In this document: one piece after another, positions 1 through 5,511 of the stretch
Numbering within the stretch: position 1 is the first letter of the stretch
Layout of the letters: each line of letters begins with the position of its first letter
From: Sva-07 sp031426215
GTDB lineage: Bacteria; Actinomycetota; Acidimicrobiia; Acidimicrobiales; Ilumatobacteraceae
DNA length: 5,511 nucleotides
Reading direction: 5' to 3'
Assembly: GCA_031426215.1 (NCBI GenBank)
Contig: JANPKU010000143.1
Location: forward strand, 1-5,511
Notes under the pieces: model-generated
What the model was told of the DNA's origin: nothing
What the model saw: only the letters and a program-made list of their open reading frames with translations
Database searches by the model: none
Program-made: the position numbers and the translations under genes

Positions 1-227
1 AGTTCATCTGGTTTCTCGTCACCTGGGCTCCCCCTTCGTCGGGGTGGGGTGGTCATGTGTCGTCCGGCGCCATTCTGCTGCTCGTCGCAGCAGTGTTCGT
101 ATGTGCGGCGTCGGTGGCCGCCACCTGGAGCGACACGCAACGAGTCGAAAGCCCAAGCGGCAGGACGGTTGTCGAGCCGAACACGAGTCGTCTGGTGCCC
201 CACCCACGATGCAGGCCACAGCACTAA
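1..227 (+). CDS. C-terminal end of an unidentified membrane protein (5' end outside window)
   Basis: Reading from base 3, the frame stays open from the left edge to a TAA at 225-227, giving 74 residues. It begins with a hydrophobic, Trp-rich piece (FIWFLVTWAPP) and a Gly/Ser loop. One clear membrane helix follows at residues 22-42 of the visible part (GAILLLVAAVFVCAASVAATW), then a hydrophilic tail of about 32 residues that ends the protein. Third codon positions are roughly 70% G or C by my count, as in the neighbouring genes. The competing frame over the same bases gives a Cys/Arg/Pro-rich, unprotein-like sequence, so I take this frame as the real one. The stop lies 10 bases before the next gene, consistent with one operon. 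Family not recognised: a polytopic glycosyltransferase, polymerase or exporter subunit would fit the neighbourhood, but nothing seen distinguishes them. Confidence 0.68.
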   Translation, partial: FIWFLVTWAPPSSGWGGHVSSGAILLLVAAVFVCAASVAATWSDTQRVESPSGRTVVEPNTSRLVPHPRCRPQH

Positions 228-237
228 CCTCGCCGCA

Positions 238-588
238 ATGGGTGCACGCGCGTTTCGAGCCTTCGACGACGGGCCGCCGGCGCAACAACTACTCGAGGCT
301 CAACTTGCCTCTCTGGCTGTGACGGACAGGTTGATCGGTGCCGAGGCCACGACAGCTCAACTGCGGTCGAAGGCCGATCGCTTGGAAACCGAGCTGTTCG
401 AGGCGCAGGTTGCACTGGAACAGAGCGAGGTCCGAATCGGGGGCCTGCTGAAACAGATCGACGGAATGCAGGTCATCGTCAATCATCGTGACGCCCTACT
501 CGTTTGTGAGACCTGGAGGGTTGGCGCAGCGATCCTCAGCCCGATTCGTCTCATTCGACAACGCTGGCCCGGGACACGCCCGACGTGA
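238..588 (+). CDS. Small coiled-coil protein with terminal TWR motif, glycosyltransferase-associated
   Basis: A 116-residue protein. Residues about 15-85 are rich in Leu, Glu, Gln, Ala and Arg with heptad-like Leu/Ile/Val spacing and no Pro, which predicts a long coiled coil (for example RSKADRLETELFEAQVALE). It then runs into ETWRVGAAILSPIRLIRQRW (residues 91-110), an amphipathic basic segment. From knowledge of the family, a coiled coil followed by a (S/T)WRx..PlR-type segment commonly sits just in front of GT-A domains in large bacterial polysaccharide glycosyltransferases; here it is a separate gene. It probably acts as an oligomerisation or membrane-apposition stalk for the enzyme encoded next, which is inference. 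Start: ATG 238 is chosen because the longer reading from GTG 49 would overlap the upstream membrane protein by about 180 bases and encodes an implausible Cys/Arg-rich leader. There is no clear Shine-Dalgarno. The stop overlaps the next start as GTGA at 585-588. GTG 319 is a possible later start. Confidence 0.72.
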   Translation: MGARAFRAFDDGPPAQQLLEAQLASLAVTDRLIGAEATTAQLRSKADRLETELFEAQVALEQSEVRIGGLLKQIDGMQVIVNHRDALLVCETWRVGAAILSPIRLIRQRWPGTRPT

Positions 589-2186
589 AGATCTCTGTGA
601 TCACTCCCGTTTACGAACCACCGGCTCCCGTACTTCGGCAGTGCATCGAGTCCGTCCTCTGTCAAACACATGGTGAGCTGGAATTCTGTATCGTCGACGA
701 CGGCTCACCGGCAGAACACGTGGCGACGATTCTCGACGAATATGCGCAGTCCGACGACCGTATTCGCCTCGCTGTGCGGTCGACCAACGGAGGGATCGTC
801 GCAGCATCGAATGATGCGCTGGCCATGGCAACTGGCGAGTTCGTCGCGTTACTGGACCACGACGACTTGCTGCATCCGCTCGCACTCGAGAGAATCGCTG
901 ATGCGGTGGCCGCCACTGCGGACGTCGACTACGTCTACACGGACGAGGATCACCTCGACGCAGCGGGTTGCCACGTCGGAGCGTTCCACAAGCCGGATTG
1001 GTCTCCTGAGCGGTTCCGATCGCAGATGTACACGTGTCACCTGTCCGCACTCCGACGATCGCTCGTCGAGGAAGTGGGCGGGTTCCACGCGGGCTTCGAC
1101 GGTTCCCAGGACTACGACCTCGTACTACGCGTCACCGAACGCGCGAGGAACGTCATCCACGTCCCGGAGGTGTTGTATCACTGGCGATCCAGCGAGCAGT
1201 CGACCTCGTCCAACCCCGACGCCAAACCCTGGGCGTACGTTGCAGGAGTCCGGGCGGTCCAAGCCCATTGTGATCGCCTCGGCATCAGGGCAACCGTGTC
1301 GTCGACGCACATCCCGGGGTGCCATCGAGTGCGTCGAGCGCTTGACGATCCACCGTTCGTGAGCGCGATCATCCCGACGGCCGGCACGACACGACAGGTG
1401 CACGGTGGTCCCCGGACATTTGTGGTCGAGGCAGTCCGCGACCTCATCGAGCGCACTGAGTACCGGAAGTTGGAGGTGGTCGTCGTCGCCGATCGCTCGA
1501 CCCCCAGTACCGTGATTGCCGATCTCGAAGGGATCGCCGGCGACTGCTTGAAGCTCGTGTTGGTCGAAGGTCCGTTGAGTCCCGCCGAGAAAGTGAACGT
1601 CGGGTCTTGTCACGCGTCCGGCGATCTCCTGCTCCTTCTCCACGACGACATCGAGACAACCAGTCCCGATTGGCTGCACGTGATGGTTTCGCTCACGCAG
1701 GACGAGGACGTCGGCATGGTCGGGGCACGCCTGTTCTTCGCCGACGGCACGCTGCAGCATGCCGGCTACGTGTGCGCCGGGGAGCCCTTGCAGACCTTCT
1801 CTGGCCATGATCCGAACGAGTGCGGGCCGAGCGGGCTGCTCCAGGTCGACCGGGAGACGTCAGCGGTGTCTGCGGCCTGCGCGCTCGTCAAGACCTCTGT
1901 GTTCAGAGCGGCGGGGGGCATGACCACGCATCTGGCGAGCAACTTCGGCGATGTCGATCTCTGCTTGAAGGTTCGGCACCTCGGCCACAGAATTCTTTGG
2001 ACGCCGCACGCCTCGTTGTTCCACTTCGAAGCCCAGGGTGCCTCGTCCACATCGTTGGTCGACGACCGCGAGTTCCTTCATCGCCGCTGGCCCGAAGCAC
2101 TTGCGCATGACCCGTACCACAACCCGAATCTGATGCCCGGCCGTAACGACTGGCTGCCCCGGCTGGTCGACGATCGAACGCAATGA
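585..2186 (+). CDS. Family 2 glycosyltransferase with two tandem GT-A domains
   Basis: A 533-residue cytoplasmic enzyme that should transfer sugars from nucleotide-sugar donors to a surface glycan. Domain 1 (residues about 3-230) opens with SVITPVYEPP and has VDDGS at 37-41, the DxD-type metal/nucleotide motif LLDHDD at 89-94, YTDED at 118-122, GSQDYDL at 173-179 and YHWR at 198-201. Domain 2 (about 258-485) opens with VSAIIPTAG and has VVADRST at 300-306, the second DxD-like site LLHDDIE at 351-357, the MVGARL strand at 378-383, NFGDVDLCLKVRHLGHRI at 453-470 and HFEA at 480-483. Both domains keep their acidic motifs, so both could be active. The layout matches the RfbC/COG1216-type O-antigen glycosyltransferases, in which two GT2 modules are joined. 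There is no signal peptide or membrane helix. The GTG start at 585 overlaps the upstream stop (GTGA), with a weak GGGA about 10 bases upstream. The stop overlaps the next gene (ATGA). Donor and linkage cannot be inferred. Confidence 0.93.
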   Translation: MKISVITPVYEPPAPVLRQCIESVLCQTHGELEFCIVDDGSPAEHVATILDEYAQSDDRIRLAVRSTNGGIVAASNDALAMATGEFVALLDHDDLLHPLALERIADAVAATADVDYVYTDEDHLDAAGCHVGAFHKPDWSPERFRSQMYTCHLSALRRSLVEEVGGFHAGFDGSQDYDLVLRVTERARNVIHVPEVLYHWRSSEQSTSSNPDAKPWAYVAGVRAVQAHCDRLGIRATVSSTHIPGCHRVRRALDDPPFVSAIIPTAGTTRQVHGGPRTFVVEAVRDLIERTEYRKLEVVVVADRSTPSTVIADLEGIAGDCLKLVLVEGPLSPAEKVNVGSCHASGDLLLLLHDDIETTSPDWLHVMVSLTQDEDVGMVGARLFFADGTLQHAGYVCAGEPLQTFSGHDPNECGPSGLLQVDRETSAVSAACALVKTSVFRAAGGMTTHLASNFGDVDLCLKVRHLGHRILWTPHASLFHFEAQGASSTSLVDDREFLHRRWPEALAHDPYHNPNLMPGRNDWLPRLVDDRTQ

Positions 2187-3868
2187 GAGACGGAGACGAG
2201 TTGACAGAGTGCGAACCGTTGCACGTCGCAGACTCCACAACTGCACGCCTGGCAAGTCCGGACGACGACCGAACGAACACCGACATCGCCGGCAAACGCG
2301 CGGTGGCAGTCGGTGCTGTGATCGTGGTCGTGCTCTCCGCGGTGCTGCTCGCGAGGCTGATCGCACCGGTGAGATTCACGTTCGATGAATGGATGTTCAT
2401 CGCAGGTCGGTACCGCTTCAGCGTCGACAACGTTCTGCGGTCCCACAACGGCCACCCGTCGATGCTTCCCGCGCTGGTCTACACGCTCGGTTTCCACACC
2501 GCCGGCCTGCATGACCAGTGGTTCTATCGGTTGGCGCTGATCGGCACCCACCTCGCGCTTTGTGGGACTCTGGCAGCGCGAGTCTGGCGACGGCACGGTC
2601 CGATAGCGGCAGCTGCGGTGTGGCTCGTGGTGTGCTTCATGGGCGCCGGCGCAACGAACATCGTCTGGTCGTTTCAGATCGGCCTCATCGGAAGCGCATT
2701 GTTCTTCCTGCTCTCGGTAGACGCACTCGACCGGCTCCGCGAGAGAGGTCGAACACGCGATGCAGTTCAGTGCGCGTCGATGCTGACCGCCTCGCTGATG
2801 TGCTCCGCAGTGGGCGTGGCCGCGTTGATCGCCGTCGGCGCGATCGTCATCGTCGGGAAGGACCGCCGCCGTGACTGGTGGGTGCCGGTCGTGCCATTGT
2901 CGGGGTGGGCGATCTGGTGGAGCATCTATGGCGAATCGTCCGCCGGCACCTCGGATGCGAGTGCAATGGTTCGTGTCGTGTGGGAATCCGCACGTACCGC
3001 CGGTGCCGCCGTGATGGGCGGAAACACCGTGGCCGGCGGATTGCTGGTCCTGGCGTTGTTCCTGACCGCAGCGCTCGCGCTCGTGCGTCGAAGGGTCGAG
3101 TTCCACCAGACGGTCGGTCTGCTCTTCGTCGGAATCTTCTGGGGGCTCACTGCGTCGACCCGCGCCGCGCTGCTGCAGGAACTCGGACTTCCGACGCCAC
3201 CCCGCTATCACTATGTAGCTGTGGTGGGTCTCCTGCTTGCGATCTCCGACCTTGCTCCGCGTTCCCGCCCCGCACCACGCGCCGCGATGGTCGGGACCGT
3301 GTGTGTAGCGATCGCCGTCACCTCGGTATGGGCAGGTCATGCAGCCCTCATCCGAGAACGAAACCTGTTCGCAGCCTTCGGCGAGAAGACCGCTGCGGAA
3401 CTGACCGTCATCGATGCGCATCCCCGGGCATTTCCTGACGACACCATGCTCGTCGAGCTTCTCGGGCAGTCACTCGCCACCGTCGGCGAATATCGCGCGG
3501 CAAGTGAATACCTCGACTCCACCGGCGGGCTCACCTCGGCAGAACTCTCCGATCTGCCAGACGGCCGCGCCGGCGCAGCCGAGAATCTCATGCTCCCCCT
3601 ACTCGACGTGGACAGCATTTCGCCCGTTGATTGCCGGACAACTCGTGCCACGACCCTCTTCGTGACGCTCGAGCCCGGCTCGACGATCACCCTGACGACC
3701 TCGGGCTCCACGAGCATGGTCCCGGCGCGCTGGCTGCCACCACAACCCGAGGGTCACGCTCAGGATCTCGGCGAAGGCACGTGGAGTCTCAGGGCCCCAT
3801 TCGACAACCTCACGCCGGCGTGGTCGCTGTCGTTCGACCGACCGATCTCGATTCTCGATTGTGGGTGA
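2183..3868 (+). CDS. Polytopic GT-C-like membrane glycosyltransferase with C-terminal soluble domain
   Basis: A 561-residue integral membrane protein. Residues 1-37 are hydrophilic, probably cytoplasmic. Hydrophobic segments lie near 39-60, 96-108, 115-134, 140-156, 163-180, 198-225 (possibly two), 232-248, 282-301, 309-326, 343-356 and 367-387. Just after the first helix comes FTFDEW (65-70), the position where GT-C enzymes carry their acidic catalytic residue. It is followed by HNGHPSMLP (88-96), an IVWSFQIG segment (160-167) and RYHYVAVVGLLLA before the penultimate helix, a pattern I associate with uncharacterised actinobacterial GT-C-like proteins. Residues about 390-561 are soluble, presumably extracytoplasmic. 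They start helical (EKTAAELTVI ... GEYRAASEYLDS) and end beta-rich with many Thr/Ser (TITLTTSGSTSMV, TWSLRAPFDNL). The likely role is transfer of a sugar from a polyprenyl-phosphate carrier at the outer membrane face; a polymerase-type role is an alternative. ATG 2183 overlaps the previous stop (ATGA) with no obvious Shine-Dalgarno, so coupled translation is likely. Confidence 0.82.
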   Translation: MRDGDELTECEPLHVADSTTARLASPDDDRTNTDIAGKRAVAVGAVIVVVLSAVLLARLIAPVRFTFDEWMFIAGRYRFSVDNVLRSHNGHPSMLPALVYTLGFHTAGLHDQWFYRLALIGTHLALCGTLAARVWRRHGPIAAAAVWLVVCFMGAGATNIVWSFQIGLIGSALFFLLSVDALDRLRERGRTRDAVQCASMLTASLMCSAVGVAALIAVGAIVIVGKDRRRDWWVPVVPLSGWAIWWSIYGESSAGTSDASAMVRVVWESARTAGAAVMGGNTVAGGLLVLALFLTAALALVRRRVEFHQTVGLLFVGIFWGLTASTRAALLQELGLPTPPRYHYVAVVGLLLAISDLAPRSRPAPRAAMVGTVCVAIAVTSVWAGHAALIRERNLFAAFGEKTAAELTVIDAHPRAFPDDTMLVELLGQSLATVGEYRAASEYLDSTGGLTSAELSDLPDGRAGAAENLMLPLLDVDSISPVDCRTTRATTLFVTLEPGSTITLTTSGSTSMVPARWLPPQPEGHAQDLGEGTWSLRAPFDNLTPAWSLSFDRPISILDCG

Positions 3869-3883
3869 ACACGGCAACACGCG

Positions 3884-3898
3884 CATCGATCGTTGATG
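3884..3898 (+). terminator. Candidate weak hairpin downstream of the plus-strand operon
   Basis: CATCGA (3884-3889), a 3-base loop TCG and TTGATG (3893-3898) can form a 6-bp stem with one G-T pair. It starts 16 bases after the TGA of the GT-C-like gene and is followed by GGTTTCTG, only a short T-rich run. Placement after the last plus-strand gene and before a convergent gene suits a terminator, but the stem is short and the T tract poor. Rho-dependent termination is equally possible. Confidence 0.25.
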
Positions 3899-3921
3899 GT
3901 TTCTGCGCGCAGCGACGCGCT

Positions 3922-3947
3922 GGCCCACGCCAGAGTCGACGTGGGCT
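3922..3947 (-). terminator. Candidate hairpin at the end of the minus-strand gene
   Basis: GCCCACG (3923-3929) and CGTGGGC (3940-3946) are perfect inverted repeats around a 10-base loop. A G-T wobble at 3922/3947 extends the stem to 8 bp. On the minus strand the stem begins directly after the TGA (3947-3949). A second small stem, CAGCG/CGCTG (3910-3914 with 3918-3922), lies right behind it and shares base 3922. There is no T tract. T-less hairpin terminators have been proposed for high-GC actinobacteria, and a bidirectional function between convergent genes is plausible but unproven. Confidence 0.35.
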
Positions 3948-5511
3948 CAGTTGACTTCGATGAGCCGACCCTCGAAACGCCCGCACTGCAGGTAGTGCAG
4001 GAGCGGATTCAATGATGCGCTCACGACGTCGGGGTTGGTCTCTTCGTATTGCCTGGCGTTGAATTGCGGACCCGGGCTCAATCCGCGGCGCCAGCCGAAG
4101 AACAGATAGTGCAGGAGCGGGTCGAGGCCCGATTCGGCAACCGTCGGGTTCTGCCGGAGGTACCACTGCGGATCGAACAGCCCACTCGCGCGTACCAACT
4201 CGGCATCCTCCTCGCGCATTTCGGCCGAGTAGCCGTCGACAGGTTCTGCAAGGTCCCCCCTGGATCGACCGACGAGAAGGTAGTGGACGAGCGGCCGGTG
4301 CCGGACCAACGCATCGTCCGGGTGCGCTGCGACGTAGCGCACGGCGTCGAAGTCCGGCGACGGGTTGTACCCGCGGCGCGCCCCGAAGGCGATGTAGTGC
4401 CCGATTGCATCCATCCCCGTCATGCGGGCAGCCGGGTAACACTCGAAGTACCAGAGCGGATCCCACAATGCGCTCGACTCGATGATCTCGCGATCCCGTC
4501 TGCGTTCGGCTGGGTCATTCACATCGAAACGCTCGATGCGACGCCCCTCGTCGCGACCGTGGAGGAGGTAGTGCAACAACGGATCCCACCCGGCGTCGTC
4601 GACGTCTTGATGGTGGTCGAGATACCACGTACCGTCGAATGCGGGACCGACGTTGCGAAGCGGGGCAGAGCCATACCGAACGTAGTGCCGAACGGGATCG
4701 ATGCCGCTCGCTGCAACATCCGGGTAACGCTCGCAGTACCAGTCGGCATCGAAGAGATCGGACGAACGAACCACGTCGACAAGCTGACGAGTCTGCCGCC
4801 GTGTGCGGATCTCTGCAGCGAACGCTTGCGGCTTCAGAAGATGGGCGGCGCGGGCGATCCGAGCGGCGCCGGGCCGTGTTCGGTTGGGCAGCCGAGCCAC
4901 GAACCGTGCGGCTCGTGGCCCGATCGGAGCTGCCGGCGCCGTCCTGGGTCCGACACGAGGACGCTCGGTGAGTTCAGCCGCTGGCGGGCGAGTGCGGAAG
5001 CATCCGAACGAGGTCACTGCGACTCGGGGCGACTCGTAGGTCTGCGCACGAATGCGCTCGTAGTCGACGTTGAACTCCTTGATGACGTCCAGGCTTCCGT
5101 TGGTTGCGACACCGCCGTGGAACTGGTGGAAGGTCGCTTCTCCGAGCAACGTCACGATCCGCGTTTCCGGCAGGTTGCATGCCCTGCGCCATGTGTCGAG
5201 ATTGACGAGGCCGCCGCCAGGCATCGAGAAGGCAGGATCGAATCCTCCGAGTTCGGCCCACAGCGTTCGCGACATGAACAGACCATTGCTCTCGGCGATC
5301 GGGGAGAACCACGTGGGTCCACTCGACTCGTCGAAGACCGAGATGTCGAAGAGACGGTCGCCGTCGGATTCCCAGGGAACGGTCGCGAGAAGTTCATCTT
5401 CGGCGGCCTGGTTGTATCCAGCAATCGCGGCATCGCGCTGCATCTGCGACCCGAGGTACCGGCCGCGTGCTGCAACGATCACCCGATCGTCCATCTCCAG
5501 CGCGGTTCGAG
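3947..5511 (-). CDS. Family 2 glycosyltransferase, N-terminal part outside window, with C-terminal HYxxxG repeat region
   Basis: The frame is open through the right edge; the first in-window ATG is at 5494, and residues are numbered from it (515 residues). I treat the gene as 5'-truncated because the nucleotide-binding first half of a GT-A domain, with its DxD motif, is absent. Residues 1-145 match the second half of a recognisable GT2 subfamily: LFDISVFDESSGPTWF (48-63), PIAESNGLFMSR (65-76), LGGFDPAF (82-89), MPGGGLVNLDTWRRAC (91-106) and the signature GEATFHQFHGGVATN (118-132). Residues about 155-235 form an Arg/Pro/Ala-rich basic linker. Residues 236-515 are six short repeats of the FD..WY..yPDV...G.DPllHYl..G type, known from memory as C-terminal appendages of bacterial glycosyltransferases and sulfotransferases. 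There is no signal peptide or membrane helix in the visible part, so it is probably a cytoplasmic enzyme of glycan assembly. The gene is convergent with the plus-strand operon and ends 78 bases from it. The function of the repeats is unknown to me. Confidence 0.87.
   Translation of the reverse strand, partial: RTALEMDDRVIVAARGRYLGSQMQRDAAIAGYNQAAEDELLATVPWESDGDRLFDISVFDESSGPTWFSPIAESNGLFMSRTLWAELGGFDPAFSMPGGGLVNLDTWRRACNLPETRIVTLLGEATFHQFHGGVATNGSLDVIKEFNVDYERIRAQTYESPRVAVTSFGCFRTRPPAAELTERPRVGPRTAPAAPIGPRAARFVARLPNRTRPGAARIARAAHLLKPQAFAAEIRTRRQTRQLVDVVRSSDLFDADWYCERYPDVAASGIDPVRHYVRYGSAPLRNVGPAFDGTWYLDHHQDVDDAGWDPLLHYLLHGRDEGRRIERFDVNDPAERRRDREIIESSALWDPLWYFECYPAARMTGMDAIGHYIAFGARRGYNPSPDFDAVRYVAAHPDDALVRHRPLVHYLLVGRSRGDLAEPVDGYSAEMREEDAELVRASGLFDPQWYLRQNPTVAESGLDPLLHYLFFGWRRGLSPGPQFNARQYEETNPDVVSASLNPLLHYLQCGRFEGRLIEVN
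3950..4789 (-). repeat. Three in-register 288-bp (96-residue) coding units, each with two HYxxxG repeats
   Basis: Unit 1 is 4502-4789 (residues 236-331), unit 2 is 4214-4501 (332-427) and unit 3 is 3950-4213 (428-515, lacking only the last linker). Every unit has a linker helix (for example REIIESSAL), an A repeat and a B repeat. The repeats begin at residues 248, 286, 344, 382, 440 and 478, a spacing of 38, 58, 38, 58 and 38. His-Tyr occurs in all six (270, 308, 366, 404, 462, 500), as does HYxxxG and the Tyr five residues after each repeat start. In DNA the HY codons appear as TAGTG on the plus strand at 3993, 4107, 4281, 4395, 4569 and 4683. The best exact match is a 14-base direct repeat, TAGTGCAGGAGCGG, at 3993-4006 and 4107-4120. 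Sequence between units has otherwise diverged widely, so the duplication is old and length has been preserved. Confidence 0.9.

Noticed and set aside
31..44. CCCC-TTCGTC-GGGG hairpin as a regulatory site or terminator
   Set aside because: Only four base pairs, without a T tract, and inside the coding frame of the membrane protein tail.
49..237. 63-residue N-terminal extension of the coiled-coil protein from GTG 49
   Set aside because: It overlaps the frame with the clear membrane helix, is Cys/Arg/Pro-rich without protein-like character, and is unnecessary given ATG 238.
670..1362. 230-codon plus-strand open frame inside the tandem glycosyltransferase
   Set aside because: The translation is Ser/Thr/Arg low-complexity sequence, typical of an out-of-frame reading of the GT2 gene.
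1125..1808. 227-codon minus-strand open frame inside the tandem glycosyltransferase
   Set aside because: It is antisense to well-supported GT2 motifs and shows no domain; a GC-rich shadow frame.
2078..3421. 447-codon open frame on the minus strand, opposite the GT-C-like gene
   Set aside because: The product is Arg/His/Gln/Cys-rich with no recognisable domain or hydrophobic core. Long antisense frames are expected opposite GC-rich genes, and the plus-strand protein has clear membrane segments and motifs.
3950..4789. Regularly spaced short DNA repeats as a CRISPR-like array or binding-site cluster
   Set aside because: Spacing is 114/174 bases, always a multiple of three, and coincides with HY codons of a protein repeat; the exact matches are short. 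Protein-level repetition explains it.

Overview
The window is GC-rich, with mostly G or C in third codon positions and GTG/ATG starts. It reads as part of a surface-polysaccharide or cell-wall glycan assembly locus from a high-GC bacterium, most likely an actinomycete-type organism. That taxonomic guess rests only on base composition and protein style. There are no RNA genes, insertion sequences, CRISPR arrays or phage genes in it.

Layout. The plus strand carries a tightly packed operon entering from the left edge: (i) the last 74 codons of a membrane protein, ending at 227 and only readable because its frame is open to the window edge; (ii) a small coiled-coil protein with a terminal TWR-type motif (238-588); (iii) a 533-residue glycosyltransferase with two consecutive GT-A domains (585-2186); (iv) a 561-residue polytopic membrane protein that looks like a GT-C glycosyltransferase with an extra C-terminal soluble domain (2183-3868). 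Genes ii/iii and iii/iv overlap by four bases (GTGA, ATGA), so translational coupling is likely. The minus strand carries one convergent gene (3947 to beyond the right edge). It holds the back half of a family 2 glycosyltransferase followed by a repeat region. The 78-base convergent gap contains two small hairpins and nothing else.

Working together: the cytoplasmic GT2 enzymes would add sugars from nucleotide-sugar donors to a growing lipid-linked glycan. The small coiled-coil protein looks like the stalk that is usually fused to the front of such enzymes. The GT-C-like protein would transfer a sugar from a polyprenyl-phosphate carrier on the outer face of the membrane. No donor or acceptor can be named from the sequence.

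The most striking structure is in the minus-strand gene. Six short repeats (FD..wY ... HYxxxG) alternate at exactly 38 and 58 residues, giving three 96-residue (288-bp) units in perfect register. The same periodicity is visible in the DNA as TAGTG at 3993, 4107, 4281, 4395, 4569 and 4683. A second point of interest is the coiled-coil stalk split from its glycosyltransferase.
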